DNA of 64,000 bases from JABJOE01 sp964344145 (GCA_964344145.1 CAYFME010000006.1:1-64000); one strand, 5' to 3'; shown: positions 32,305 through 42,081, counted from the first letter of the stretch. Made by a program: numbers and translations. Notes: generated from the sequence alone by a model not told the origin.

Positions 32305-33051
32305 ATGGATTCTTCCTTGGTAAGAACATTTGAAGGAGTAGGATTTAGCAAAAAAGAAGCAGCCGTCTACGCGGCGCTTTTGGAGCTCGGGAAAGCGAAT
32401 GCGTCGGAGATTGCAGCGCGATCGCAAATCGGACGATCGAATGTTTACGTCACGATCGAGAAACTGCAAAAGAAGGGATATGTGACAACAGTGCTGGGTG
32501 CGGGAGTGAAGCGTTTTGTTGCTTCAGATCCGTCTGCTGTTTTGTCGCAGTATCAAGCGTCTGTTCAGTCATTCAAAGAGATGATGCCGTTTATCCAGGC
32601 CATGTATCATCGCGCGGACGGCAAACCACAGATTCAGTACTTTGAAGGAAAAGAAGCGGTGCTCAAGGCGTATCAGGATGTCTATCGACAGAAGGGGAAG
32701 GAGGTGCTGTACATCACGTCGACGCAGAAGTTGTATGACGTGATGCCAGAAGAGGTTGATTTTTGGATGCGCTTTCACAAAACAAATAAAGGTGCGCTTC
32801 CTGGAAAGCATTTGCTTTCACGCACAGACATGGATGAACAGTTTGCAAAAAACGTCACCCCGTACAATCAAGATGTGCGTTTTTTGCCGGAGGGAGAAAT
32901 CCCTGGAATGAATTTTTTCGTTTACGGCGACAACGTCGGCATTACATCGTTGGACGGTTCGATGTTCTTAGTCCTTATCACGTCTGAACAAATCGCTGAG
33001 TCGTTTCGCATGTTGTTCCGTCTGCTTTGGTCAGCTTCCCATCCCTCGTAA
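32305..33051 (+). CDS. TrmB family transcriptional regulator (VUT side)
   Basis: 248 residues. An N-terminal winged helix (GFSKKEAAVYAALLELG, SEIAARSQIGRSNVYVTIEK) and a C-terminal ligand-sensing domain. It shares the architecture of the regulator at 21035. The divergent VUT transporter is the likely target. Its 3' end overlaps the convergent htpX gene by 21 bases. Confidence 0.85.
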   Translation: MDSSLVRTFEGVGFSKKEAAVYAALLELGKANASEIAARSQIGRSNVYVTIEKLQKKGYVTTVLGAGVKRFVASDPSAVLSQYQASVQSFKEMMPFIQAMYHRADGKPQIQYFEGKEAVLKAYQDVYRQKGKEVLYITSTQKLYDVMPEEVDFWMRFHKTNKGALPGKHLLSRTDMDEQFAKNVTPYNQDVRFLPEGEIPGMNFFVYGDNVGITSLDGSMFLVLITSEQIAESFRMLFRLLWSASHPS

Positions 33052-33921
33052 CTTAGTAATACGATCATCGATTGGTGGATGTGTGGCAAATAGCCGTTGG
33101 TACCATTTTTTTGACGACTTTGTTTTTTCTCCAAACGGGCTCGCGATAAACAGATGCGCGGTCGCGTGGTTGGCGCTTTTGAGCGGCTGGTTGTTGGCGC
33201 GGAGCTTCTCAAGTGCTGAGGCCAGGCCGTCAGGGTGACGAGTGAGGAGTGATCCGGAGGCGTCGGCGAGGTACTCGCGAGCGCGCGAGACGGCGAGCTT
33301 GATGAGCTGGGCAATCAGTGGTGAGAGCAATGCGAGCGCAATGGCGATAAGAATCGCTGGCCATGGCACGTTCTTGCGACCGCCGCTTCGCATGCCAACG
33401 CGCAGCATGATGTCTGAGAGCAAGACAACCAGTCCGACCAACACGACGACTAACGTCATCACACGAATATCATAGTTTTTGATGTGCGAGAGTTCGTGCG
33501 CGATCACCCCTTCCAGTTCTTGTTTGTTCAGCGCCCCTAAAATACCTCGCGTAAACGTCACGGCTGCATGCTTCGGATCTCGTCCGGTTGCAAATGCATT
33601 GAGCGACGGGTCATCGATGATGTAGACCTTTGGCATCGGTAGCCCAGCGGTAATAGCGAGGTTTTCCACCATCACATACAAGTCACGCGCGTTCTCTTTG
33701 TTCACTTCTTTTGCTCGGTGCGTGAGCAGAACCGTCTTGGAGGAGGCGTAAAAGGCAAACAGACTGTAGAGAACCGAGACAATAAAGCCAGTGATAATCG
33801 ACGGCACAATGTCGGCACCCATATAGGCGCCAAAGCCTACGAAGATCAACATGATCAAAACAGAAAACAGGGTCACCAAGACCCATGTTTTCCGTTTATT
33901 CGCATCGATCTGCGAATACAT
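33031..33921 (-). CDS. htpX: HtpX-family membrane zinc metalloprotease
   Basis: 296 residues; two N-terminal membrane helices, the HELSH zinc motif (VIAHELSHIKNYD), further helices, and a distal Glu ligand in SRAREYLAD. M48 proteases of this type degrade damaged membrane proteins. It follows lemA by 3 bases; the LemA-HtpX pair is a common arrangement. Its stop region overlaps trmB from the other strand. Confidence 0.9.
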   Translation of the reverse strand: MYSQIDANKRKTWVLVTLFSVLIMLIFVGFGAYMGADIVPSIITGFIVSVLYSLFAFYASSKTVLLTHRAKEVNKENARDLYVMVENLAITAGLPMPKVYIIDDPSLNAFATGRDPKHAAVTFTRGILGALNKQELEGVIAHELSHIKNYDIRVMTLVVVLVGLVVLLSDIMLRVGMRSGGRKNVPWPAILIAIALALLSPLIAQLIKLAVSRAREYLADASGSLLTRHPDGLASALEKLRANNQPLKSANHATAHLFIASPFGEKTKSSKKWYQRLFATHPPIDDRITKLRGMGS

Positions 33922-33924
33922 ACC

Positions 33925-34476
33925 TTAGAATTTTACTTCTGGGGTTGCTTTTGCTTCTTCCGGTGCGTCGAAGAATTCGTAATCCTTAAATCCGAGCATG
34001 CCGGCAACTAAGTTACTTGGGAAGACCTGCTTCTTGGTGTTGAAGTCGCGGACATTGCCGTTGTAGAAGCGGCGAGCGGCCTGGATCTTATCCTCGGCGT
34101 CAACGAGCTCTTTTTGAAGATGCAAGAAGTTGCTTGAAGCCTTTAGGTCTGGATAGTTTTCCGAGACGGCAAAGAGCGACTTAAGCGTTTCTGAGAGGAA
34201 GTTTTCTGCCTTTGCATGCTCTGCAGGGGTTTTTGCCTGCATGGCACCAGCGCGAGCCTCAGTCACCTTCTCAAACACGCCTTTCTCATGCTTGGCATAT
34301 CCTTTTACTGTGTTGACCAAGTTGGGGATAAGGTCGTAGCGACGCTTGAGCTGAACCTCAATGTCGGACCACGCTTCGTCCACGCGGTTGCGGAGCTTGA
34401 TGAGGCCGTTAAAGACAACGATCAGCCACAGGGCGATCAGGACGACAACACCAATAATGATGTAGAGTGCGATCAT
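33925..34476 (-). CDS. lemA: LemA family protein
   Basis: 183 residues with one N-terminal membrane helix (about 3-25) and the LemA signature (NRVDEAWSDIEVQLKRRYDL, IPNLVNTVKGYAKHE), followed by helical repeats. Function is unclear; it often accompanies HtpX, as here. AGTATA at 34503-34508 (TATACT on the minus strand) is its likely -10. Divergent from the phosphomutase gene. Confidence 0.9.
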   Translation of the reverse strand: MIALYIIIGVVVLIALWLIVVFNGLIKLRNRVDEAWSDIEVQLKRRYDLIPNLVNTVKGYAKHEKGVFEKVTEARAGAMQAKTPAEHAKAENFLSETLKSLFAVSENYPDLKASSNFLHLQKELVDAEDKIQAARRFYNGNVRDFNTKKQVFPSNLVAGMLGFKDYEFFDAPEEAKATPEVKF

Positions 34477-34541
34477 AGTTGGAAAAATAGGAATTATCCT
34501 TTAGTATAAGGCTACGTTGAATCATTTTAGCTGTCAATATT

Positions 34542-35900
34542 ATGCAAATCGATCGATCGATTTTTAAAATGTACGATATCCGTGGTCGTCTGGATGGACA
34601 GGTGTCGCCAGAGCTTGCCTATGCGATTGGTCGAGGGTTCGCAACACTTTTGAGTCGAGAGGTTGATGGTCCATTGCGCGTAGCGGTGGGAAGGGATATG
34701 CGTGATTCGTCCCCGGGTTTGCAAAAAGAGGTGATACGTGGACTTCAGGAAAGTGGATGTCATGTTGTTGATATTGGTCTGGTTTCTACTCCGGCGTTCT
34801 ATTTTGGTGTCGGAAATGCTGACGCACATGGGGGTGTTGTTGTCTCCGCCTCTCACAATCCGTCTGAATACAATGGGTTTAAAATGGTGCGCGCGAACGC
34901 GGTACCGGTGAGTGGTGAGAGCGGGATTCATGATCTCGCAGACATTATTGAGCAGGATGCGTACATGCCGACGGGTGAGGGTTCGATTGAGCAGCAAGAG
35001 GGGGTTGAGCGTGCCTTTGTTGAGATGAGTGCCGCGTTTGCTGGTGAGGATTCTATCGGTTCGTTGCGCATTGTTGCCGATCCTGGGAATGGAATGGGGG
35101 CACGGTATCTTGAGGAAATGATTGATCATCTGGATTTGACTGCGGAGCGGTTGTTTTGGGAGTTGGACGGCAATTTCCCGAATCATGAATCCAACCCATT
35201 TAAAGAAGAGACCCTTGATGAGTTGAAAAAGCGTGTTGTCGAGAGCGGGGCTGATATGGGTATTGCCACGGATGGTGATGGCGATCGCATTGCATTTGTT
35301 GATGAGACGGGCGCTGTGTTGGATCCTTCTATTTTGCGTGGAGTCATTGCTCAGATCGTGTTACGTGATCATCCGGGGGCTAATATTTGCTACGACGTTC
35401 GCCCAGGAAAGGTGACTATTGATCTTATTGAGGAGGCAGGCGGAGTCCCGGTGGTGACCCGTGTGGGACATTCGTTGATTAAGGAGAAGATGCGAGAGGT
35501 GGATGCGCCGTTTGCTGGAGAGTCATCTGGACATTTTTACTATCGATACCCAACGGGCTCGTACGACGGGCCGGTCACAATGTGTGTTCAGCTAATGCAG
35601 GAAATGCAGCGGCGAGGAATGAAGTTGTCCGATTTTACAAAGGAGTTTGGTCGCTATGTCCATTCGGGGGAGATTAATTTCAACGTGGAAGACAAGGTGG
35701 CGAAGATTGAAGAGATCAAAGAAGCGTTTTCGGATGGCGATATAAATGACTTGGATGGGGTGACGATTACTTATGACGATTTTTGGTTCAATGTTCGGCC
35801 ATCGAATACAGAGTCAAAGCTACGACTCAACTTGGAGGCTGTTGACCAAGACACAATGGAAAGGCGTCGCGACGAGGTGACTGCGATCATCAAGAAATAG
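34542..35900 (+). CDS. manB: Phosphomannomutase/phosphoglucomutase
   Basis: 452 residues with the alpha-D-phosphohexomutase signatures: phosphoserine loop VVSASHNPSEYNGFK (about 100-114), metal-binding DGDGDRI (about 244-250), and sugar-binding GESSGH. It interconverts hexose 1- and 6-phosphates for glycan precursors. PMM, PGM and phosphoglucosamine mutase cannot be separated by eye, so the symbol is tentative. murI follows after one base, suggesting a cell-envelope precursor operon. Confidence 0.85.
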   Translation: MQIDRSIFKMYDIRGRLDGQVSPELAYAIGRGFATLLSREVDGPLRVAVGRDMRDSSPGLQKEVIRGLQESGCHVVDIGLVSTPAFYFGVGNADAHGGVVVSASHNPSEYNGFKMVRANAVPVSGESGIHDLADIIEQDAYMPTGEGSIEQQEGVERAFVEMSAAFAGEDSIGSLRIVADPGNGMGARYLEEMIDHLDLTAERLFWELDGNFPNHESNPFKEETLDELKKRVVESGADMGIATDGDGDRIAFVDETGAVLDPSILRGVIAQIVLRDHPGANICYDVRPGKVTIDLIEEAGGVPVVTRVGHSLIKEKMREVDAPFAGESSGHFYYRYPTGSYDGPVTMCVQLMQEMQRRGMKLSDFTKEFGRYVHSGEINFNVEDKVAKIEEIKEAFSDGDINDLDGVTITYDDFWFNVRPSNTESKLRLNLEAVDQDTMERRRDEVTAIIKK

Positions 35901-35901
35901 C

Positions 35902-36639
35902 ATGCTGGGTGTTTTCGACTCAGGAGCTGGCGGCTTGACGGTCGTGCAAGAATTGGCAAAGGCGTTTCCCGACGTCTCGATGATGTATTTGGGTGATCAC
36001 GCCCGAGCGCCATACGGCGACCGATCGCCCGAGGAGATTCGAGAGTTTACGGGCGAGGCGATTGATTGGCTGTTTGCACAAGGCTGCGATCAGGTGTTAC
36101 TCGCCTGTAACACGGCGTCCGCGGCGACGCGCGGGACCTTGGATGATGATCGTGTGTTGGGGATCGTTGATCCAACCAAGGAATGGTTAGCAAAACAGGA
36201 ATCAGAGAACGTGGGACTTTTGGCGACCACGGCGACGGTGGCGTCGGGTGTGTATCACGATGCGGTTGCGTACCAGCATTCGTGCCCAGCGTGGGTGTTG
36301 TTTATTGAGAAAGGGAATCCTCAGTCTGACGGTGCTCGAGAGGTGGTTGCGCGCGACGTTCACGCGCTGATTGATGGCCGCGATATCAAAACGATCGTGC
36401 TGGCCTGTACGCACTATCCGTACTTTCATGATTTGCTTGCGGAGATTTTGCCAAGCGACGTTCAAGTGGTTGATCAAGGTGAGATGGTGGCCGACTGGCT
36501 CAAGCAACACGCATCGCCGCAGCCCGCAGATGGCGAGCGATCACTCCAGTTTTTTACAACAGATGACCCTCAAGAGGTCTCACGTCGTGCCGCCGACTTT
36601 TTTGGCGCACCCGTCACCTTTCAAAAGGCAGAATTTTAA
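35902..36639 (+). CDS. murI: Glutamate racemase
   Basis: 245 residues. FDSGAGGLTV at the N-terminus, the first catalytic Cys in ACNTASA and the second in ACTHYPY are all present. It makes D-glutamate for peptidoglycan. It starts one base after the phosphomutase stop and is followed by rseP. Confidence 0.93.
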   Translation: MLGVFDSGAGGLTVVQELAKAFPDVSMMYLGDHARAPYGDRSPEEIREFTGEAIDWLFAQGCDQVLLACNTASAATRGTLDDDRVLGIVDPTKEWLAKQESENVGLLATTATVASGVYHDAVAYQHSCPAWVLFIEKGNPQSDGAREVVARDVHALIDGRDIKTIVLACTHYPYFHDLLAEILPSDVQVVDQGEMVADWLKQHASPQPADGERSLQFFTTDDPQEVSRRAADFFGAPVTFQKAEF

Positions 36640-36641
36640 GC

Positions 36642-36647
36642 TAGAAT
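36642..36647 (+). promoter_or_regulatory. -10 box of rseP
   Basis: TAGAAT ends 6 bases before the ATG at 36654, so the predicted transcript is leaderless. Confidence 0.6.
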
Positions 36648-36653
36648 AGCGGC

Positions 36654-37736
36654 ATGTTTTGGACGATTATCATTTTTTTACTCATGCTTTCTGTGCTCGT
36701 GCTTGTTCACGAGTGGGGGCATTATTTTGTTGCCAAGAAGATCGGCGCAAAGGTCGAAGAGTTTGGTCTTGGATTCCCGCCGCGTGCGTACACGTGGAAG
36801 GGCAAGGACGGGATGATTTGGTCCTTGAACTGGATTCCGCTTGGCGGTTTTGTGAAAGTGAAGGGTGAGGGTGGAGACCACCGCGAAGATAAAGATAGCT
36901 TTGGAAACAAGTCGTTGACGGCTCGCTTCGCTGTACTTTTCGCCGGCGTATTCATGAACATGATCGCTGCCGCTGTCTTGCTCGGTCTCGCATTCGGCAT
37001 CGGCATTCCGACGATTGTGGAAGGGGACTTCGGCGACTCGGCGATTATCACAGATACGGAACTGATGATCACGCAGGTTCTGGAAGAGTCTCCTGCTGCG
37101 CTTTCAGGAATCGAAGCAGGCGACCGCGTGATGACCATCAACGGTGAGTCATTCGCAGATGGTGAGGAAGCTCGAGCGTACTTGCAGGATATCGATCCAA
37201 ATGAAGTAGTATCGTTCTTGGTTGTACGCGACGGTGCGTCACAAGAGATCGAGGCAGTGCCGAGCTATTTAGAAGAGATTGACGACATGGGGGTCGGTAT
37301 CGCGATCGTACAAACGGGCATCGTGCAGTATCCGTGGTACGTTGCGCCGATCAAGGGTGCGGAGGCGACGGTCTTTTATACAAAGGAAATCCTTGCGGCT
37401 TTTGGGGAGATTGTGCGAGGATGGATAGGGGACGAGGGGCCAGAGGTCGAGTTGGCCGGACCCATTGGCATTGCCGTGATCACTGGAGAGGTTGCTGCGC
37501 AGGGATTTGTGAATCTGCTCCAGTTTGCCGCGATTCTTTCCATCAACTTGGCGATCATCAATGTGTTGCCGTTCCCAGCCCTGGATGGCGGCCGCATCCT
37601 CTTTGTCATCATCGAGGCGGTGCGTCGAAAGCCGGTGGACGCCAAGATTGAAACCGTGGTACATAATATTGGCTTTTTGATCCTGATTGGATTGATCGTA
37701 CTGGTGACCTACAAAGATATATTGAATCTGCTGTAA
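36654..37736 (+). CDS. rseP: Site-2 protease family (M50) metalloprotease RseP
   Basis: 360 residues. The HEWGH zinc motif in the first helix, a FxxxxxAG-type segment (VLFAGVFMNM), one PDZ domain (about 125-200, EESPAALSGIEAGDRV) and NVLPFPALDGGRI with the third zinc ligand. It cleaves membrane proteins within the bilayer, in other bacteria anti-sigma factors. Only one PDZ domain is present, against two in E. coli. Confidence 0.93.
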   Translation: MFWTIIIFLLMLSVLVLVHEWGHYFVAKKIGAKVEEFGLGFPPRAYTWKGKDGMIWSLNWIPLGGFVKVKGEGGDHREDKDSFGNKSLTARFAVLFAGVFMNMIAAAVLLGLAFGIGIPTIVEGDFGDSAIITDTELMITQVLEESPAALSGIEAGDRVMTINGESFADGEEARAYLQDIDPNEVVSFLVVRDGASQEIEAVPSYLEEIDDMGVGIAIVQTGIVQYPWYVAPIKGAEATVFYTKEILAAFGEIVRGWIGDEGPEVELAGPIGIAVITGEVAAQGFVNLLQFAAILSINLAIINVLPFPALDGGRILFVIIEAVRRKPVDAKIETVVHNIGFLILIGLIVLVTYKDILNLL

Positions 37737-37741
37737 TGTAA

Positions 37742-37801
37742 CCATTTCGACCGAAGGGAGAAATCTATTCGAATAGATCTCTCGCTGACGCTCGAGATGG
37801 G
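37742..37801. repeat. CCATTTCGACC...GAGATGG element, copy 3
   Basis: Left half CCATTTCGACCGAAGGGAG then AAATCTATTC; right half GAATAGATCTCTCGCTGACG then CTCGAGATGG. The halves are imperfect inverted repeats. It lies directly before pheS. Confidence 0.9.
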
Positions 37802-37808
37802 AATACAT

Positions 37809-38876
37809 ATGAAAAACGACTTAGAACAAATCCGCGACGAGTTTCTCAAGGGCCTTGAAGAGGTGAGTGATTCTTTGGGTTTGGAAGATCTTCGTGTTGA
37901 GTATCTCGGTCGTAAGGGAAAGCTTACGCAATTGATGAAAGGCCTGCCTGATTTAGCTGAGGATGTTCGTCGCGAGATGGGACAGCTTGGAAACGAGGTG
38001 AAGAAGACGCTCGAGGTCGCATTCTCCGAAGCGCATGAGGCAATGCATTCGGCTGAGCAAACGCGTCAGGCGCAGACCGATCAGATTGACGTCACACAAC
38101 CAGGCATTCGACCGGCACAGGGACATACACATTTAACGACCAAGGCCACGGAGGAGATTTGTCAGCTTTTTAAACGTTTGGGATTTGTTCGCGTACGTCA
38201 TCCAGAAGTCGATTGGGACTACTATGCCTTTGAGTCGCTCAACATGCCAAAGACGCATCCGGCACGCGACGAATGGGAAACGTTCTTCATTGGTGACGGC
38301 GGTCGTATTGAAGAGGGTGAGAAGGGGAAGATTGTGCTGACACCGCATACGTCCAATGGGCAGGTGCGCGAGATGGAGCGTGGCAATCAGAATATTCGGA
38401 TGATCAACATCAACAAATGCTATCGTCGGCAATCAGACGCTTCGCACACGCCGATGTTTCATCAGTTTGAAGGACTCATGGTTGGCAAAGGTGTAACCAT
38501 TACGCACTTGAAAGGGGTCTTTGATTTTTTTGTGAAAGAGTTTTTCGGTCCAGAGCGCGAGGTGCGTCTTCGCCCATTCCACTTCCGCTTTACCGAACCG
38601 TCGGTTGAGCTGGATATCACGTGTGGCGTCTGCCTTGGATCGGGTGTGAATGAAGGAGCAAATTGCAAGATCTGCAAAGAAGGGTGGCTCGAGCTTGGTG
38701 GCGCTGGCATGACGCATCCAAACGTCATCAAAGCCGGCGGTCTTGATCCAGATGAATACACAGGGTTTGCCTTTGGTTGGGGCGTTGAACGCACGATGAT
38801 GATGAAATCAGGCATGAATATTGACGACATTCGTGTGTTGTATAAGAACGATCTTCGATTCCTCGAACAGTTTTAA
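37809..38876 (+). CDS. pheS: Phenylalanine-tRNA ligase alpha subunit
   Basis: 355 residues. An N-terminal coiled coil (about 1-85), then class II motifs including HTSNGQVREM (motif 2 region RMININKCYRRQ) and GWGVERTMMM (motif 3). ATG 37809 is chosen over 37797, which lies in the repeat. The core has the extra Cys set CGVCLGSG...CKIC. pheT follows. Confidence 0.95.
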   Translation: MKNDLEQIRDEFLKGLEEVSDSLGLEDLRVEYLGRKGKLTQLMKGLPDLAEDVRREMGQLGNEVKKTLEVAFSEAHEAMHSAEQTRQAQTDQIDVTQPGIRPAQGHTHLTTKATEEICQLFKRLGFVRVRHPEVDWDYYAFESLNMPKTHPARDEWETFFIGDGGRIEEGEKGKIVLTPHTSNGQVREMERGNQNIRMININKCYRRQSDASHTPMFHQFEGLMVGKGVTITHLKGVFDFFVKEFFGPEREVRLRPFHFRFTEPSVELDITCGVCLGSGVNEGANCKICKEGWLELGGAGMTHPNVIKAGGLDPDEYTGFAFGWGVERTMMMKSGMNIDDIRVLYKNDLRFLEQF

Positions 38877-38889
38877 TTGATTGGAAGAT

Positions 38890-41301
38890 ATGGATATTGA
38901 AGCAAGCTACAAGTGGGTGAAAGAGTATCTCGGTGGTGATTTTGAGCCCAAGACGTTTTCCAAAGAGGTGACGGCGAAGGCCTTTCCGGTTGATTACACA
39001 AAGTCGATGGCGGGCGCCTTTGATGGCGTTGTTGTTGGAGAGATTTTGTCGATTGATAAGCATCCAAATGCCGATAAGTTGCATTTGGCCAAAGTGGATG
39101 TTGGGAAAGATCAGCCGTTGTCGATTGTGTTTGGTTCGATGGCCGAGATGTATGTCGGAGCGAAGATTCCAGTCGCCGTTGCACCGATGACCATGCCCAA
39201 CGGGATGGAGATCCGAAAGTCAAAACTACGTGGGGAGCTGTCCGAAGGAATGCTGTGTTTGGATCAAGAGCTTGGACTATCACAGAAAGGGGTGTCCATT
39301 CGGTTCTTTGAAGAGGGTATGAAGAATGGAACGCCACTGACCGAGGCCTTGGATATCGCGGATGAGACAATTTTCGAAGTTGAGATTACGACGAACCGCG
39401 TCGACGCGATGGGAATCGTCGGTTTAGCACGCGAAGCGGGAGCAGCGATGAACATTCCGTTTACGTTTGAACCACCGGAGTTGCCGTCTGGCGACGTAGG
39501 GGCTGGTAGCGCAGACGTAGGGGCTTGGCGCGCCAAGCCCCTACGAGTCGACGTCCAAGATCCCGAAGGATGTCCGCGCTACATGGCGGTTGTGATTGAT
39601 GGCGTGAAGGTTGGTCCCTCACCCGCATGGTTGCAAACACGACTCTTGCTCGCCGGCCATCGGCCAATCAACAACATCGTCGACATTACCAACTACGTCT
39701 TGCGCGAGTTTGGTCAGCCGATGCACGCGTTTGATTACGAGAAGCTCGACGGCAACACGATTGTCGTACGCCGAGCCAAGAAAGGGGAGCAGATCAAAGC
39801 GTTGGATGAGGAGACGTATGAGCTTGATCCAGCCGATTTAGTGATTGCCGATGGCGATAAGCCTGTTGCTGTTGCTGGTGTGATGGGAGGATTTGATACG
39901 GGAACTTGGGACGGCACGACCACGATCGTGTTTGAGTCAGCAACGTTTGATGCATTGTCTGTTCGCAAGACCGCTCGACGTCATCATCTTTACTCTGACT
40001 CTCAGCTGTTGTTTGAAAAGGGACTCTCTAGCGAGGCTCCGGCTGCGGCGCTTGCACGAGCGATTGAGCTCACGCTCGAGATCGCTGGCGGACAGGTCGC
40101 AAGTGCGATTCTCGATGAACGCGCCGGAGCGTACGAACCGCTTGTATTCCCATTCCGACCGCAGAAGGCTCGCGATTTGATCGGCGTCGATTTGTCAGAC
40201 GACGATATGATCGACTTGTTAACGCGTGTTGGATTTGAAGTAGCGAAGGACGGCGAGGTGTACAAGGTAACCGTGCCATTTTGGCGTGATCACGACATTG
40301 AGCATGAAGTTGATCTTACCGAGGAGATTGCGCGGCTCTACGGCTACGGCAACATGCCGGCTGAGTTGCCTGATTCACCGCCACCGACCACTCCCGAGGA
40401 TCCTGCGTTGGCGTGGGAGATGAAGACCAAGAAGCTGTTGGCAGGATTTGGGTACACGGAGCTCTACGGTTATTCGATGATCAGCGTCGAGGACATGCTT
40501 AAGTACGGGCTGGATCCCGAAGCGGCTGTCCAGATTCACAACCCACTTTCAAGCGATCTCACGCACATGCGTCCATCGCTCATGCCATCGTTGTTAAAAG
40601 ATATCGAGGCGAATCAAGGTGTGCGTCCCGCAGCCCAGGTGTTTGAGCTGCAGCGTGTCTATCTTCCGAAAGAGGGAGGTTTGCCAGATGAGCGGACGAA
40701 TCTTGTGATCGCGCAGTACGGCGTAGACGATGTTGAGCAGGCCTTTTTGCAAGTGAAGGGCGCTGTAGAGAGCTGGGCAGAGTTCGCGGGCATTGCATTG
40801 GATATTCGATCGCCTGGTGCTGGGGAGGAAGTTCCAACAAGTTGGCATCCAACGCGTTCTGCCATTGTTTCTTCAGATGGAGATGCCATTGCGGTGATTG
40901 GTCAGATCAAGCCTCAGGTACAAGACATCTTTGGTATCAACAAGCCTGTCGTGGCCGCTATGATCGACTTTGAAGCACTCGTTGGTAAGATGTCGGTGGC
41001 TCGTCGTTATGAACCGATTCCTGAGTTCCCAGCAGTGGAACGAGATGTTGCCGTTGTGGTTGATGATGCGGTCGCGTACGGCGACTTGGCTTCAGCTGTT
41101 GAAGAAGTTGACGACCTTATTCGCAGCGTTGATCTTATTGAGGTGTATCGTGGGACAGGAATCGACGATGGCAAGAAGAGTGTCACACTTTCGTTGACGT
41201 TACGTTCGGATGAGAAGACGCTCGCATCAGAAGATGCGGACAAAGCCATGCAGAAGGTTATCGATCTGTTGGAAGGTCGCTTTTCCGGAACGATTAGATA
41301 G
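38890..41301 (+). CDS. pheT: Phenylalanine-tRNA ligase beta subunit
   Basis: 803 residues. N-terminal EMAP/tRNA-binding domain (about 40-150), B3/B4 editing domain, B5 (about 400-470) and the C-terminal anticodon-binding FDX-ACB domain. ATG 38890 is preferred to TTG 38881. Between the tRNA-binding and B3/B4 domains a GTAGGG...CCCTAC palindrome (39516-39545) and a partial direct repeat before it are read in frame as a Gly/Ala-rich insert (GDVGAGSADVGAWRAKPLRV). Confidence 0.95.
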   Translation: MDIEASYKWVKEYLGGDFEPKTFSKEVTAKAFPVDYTKSMAGAFDGVVVGEILSIDKHPNADKLHLAKVDVGKDQPLSIVFGSMAEMYVGAKIPVAVAPMTMPNGMEIRKSKLRGELSEGMLCLDQELGLSQKGVSIRFFEEGMKNGTPLTEALDIADETIFEVEITTNRVDAMGIVGLAREAGAAMNIPFTFEPPELPSGDVGAGSADVGAWRAKPLRVDVQDPEGCPRYMAVVIDGVKVGPSPAWLQTRLLLAGHRPINNIVDITNYVLREFGQPMHAFDYEKLDGNTIVVRRAKKGEQIKALDEETYELDPADLVIADGDKPVAVAGVMGGFDTGTWDGTTTIVFESATFDALSVRKTARRHHLYSDSQLLFEKGLSSEAPAAALARAIELTLEIAGGQVASAILDERAGAYEPLVFPFRPQKARDLIGVDLSDDDMIDLLTRVGFEVAKDGEVYKVTVPFWRDHDIEHEVDLTEEIARLYGYGNMPAELPDSPPPTTPEDPALAWEMKTKKLLAGFGYTELYGYSMISVEDMLKYGLDPEAAVQIHNPLSSDLTHMRPSLMPSLLKDIEANQGVRPAAQVFELQRVYLPKEGGLPDERTNLVIAQYGVDDVEQAFLQVKGAVESWAEFAGIALDIRSPGAGEEVPTSWHPTRSAIVSSDGDAIAVIGQIKPQVQDIFGINKPVVAAMIDFEALVGKMSVARRYEPIPEFPAVERDVAVVVDDAVAYGDLASAVEEVDDLIRSVDLIEVYRGTGIDDGKKSVTLSLTLRSDEKTLASEDADKAMQKVIDLLEGRFSGTIR
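39516..39545. repeat. Perfect 30-bp palindrome inside pheT
   Basis: Half-site CGTAGGGGCTTGGCG followed by its exact reverse complement. A shorter direct copy (GACGTAGGGGCT) lies at 39493. The family also occurs at 4764-4791. Confidence 0.9.
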
Positions 41302-41310
41302 TGCTATAAT
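41302..41310 (+). promoter_or_regulatory. Extended -10 for the 88-residue protein
   Basis: TGC-TATAAT ends 8 bases before the ATG at 41319; near-leaderless. Confidence 0.75.
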
Positions 41311-41318
41311 TTTGTTGT

Positions 41319-41585
41319 ATGGAGGCAACCGACATTCTACTAATCGTCATCGCGTTTTGTGTCCTGTGGGTCACGGCGTTTATTTGCTGGTTCATTTATC
41401 ATCTCGCGATGATGCTCAAGGCCGTGAACGACGTTTTGCAAGAGGTCCGCTGGTCGATCGAGAAGGTCGAGCAAGCGTTGCAGGCGATGAAAGTAAAGGT
41501 GGAGAAAGGGAGCGGTCATTTGAGTAAGTTGGCCGGGCATGTTAAAAAAACCGCAGAAGGTTTTTACTCACCAAAGAAGAAATAG
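41319..41585 (+). CDS. Small membrane protein with helical tail
   Basis: 88 residues: one N-terminal membrane helix (about 5-30), then an amphipathic helical stretch (about 32-60, AMMLKAVNDVLQEVRWSIEKV split over helices) and a basic tail, similar in design to DUF948-type proteins. Function unknown. It starts 17 bases after pheT with its own -10 box and is followed after one base by the next gene. Confidence 0.65.
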   Translation: MEATDILLIVIAFCVLWVTAFICWFIYHLAMMLKAVNDVLQEVRWSIEKVEQALQAMKVKVEKGSGHLSKLAGHVKKTAEGFYSPKKK

Positions 41586-41586
41586 T

Positions 41587-42081
41587 ATGGGAAAAGGTCC
41601 AGAGCAATGGAATCCGATTTCGGAGGCAACGGAGCGTCTCAGTCGGATGGTAGAAGAAATTGGAGGGACCGTTGAGTCATCTGAAGGAAAGATGACTGTC
41701 AAAAATGGTCTTGTGGAGGCCGAAGTGACCGTTGATATGAACGGGCGCTTTACCGCGAAGCTTTCCAAGGGTGGAAAGGAGTTGGTAACGTTGAATGCCA
41801 CGGATCTTGAAACGGTGAAGACAAACCTCGTTGGTCATAACGAGGGAGCGCAGGTTATGCCTGGCGAGGAACACTTGCCTGATGGGGTCGCGCATCAGGG
41901 TATTGATTTCGATGCTGAGCAAGCACGGACTGCGCAGCAAGCGGCAAGCGAGCGTCCTGCGTCAGGGGAAGTGCCACAGCCAATGGCGGAGGAAGATATG
42001 GCGAGGCCGGATTTGAAGCCCACACGAGCGTTTCAAGGAGTCGGGGACGAAGATAATCCAGGTACTGCAAAGGCGGCGTAA
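41587..42081 (+). CDS. Hypothetical soluble protein
   Basis: 164 residues from ATG 41587, one base after the previous stop. The N-terminal 90 residues alternate hydrophobic and polar residues like a small alpha/beta domain; the rest (about 95-164) is low-complexity, rich in Ala, Glu, Gln and Pro. No motif recognised. A terminator follows. Confidence 0.6.
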   Translation: MGKGPEQWNPISEATERLSRMVEEIGGTVESSEGKMTVKNGLVEAEVTVDMNGRFTAKLSKGGKELVTLNATDLETVKTNLVGHNEGAQVMPGEEHLPDGVAHQGIDFDAEQARTAQQAASERPASGEVPQPMAEEDMARPDLKPTRAFQGVGDEDNPGTAKAA

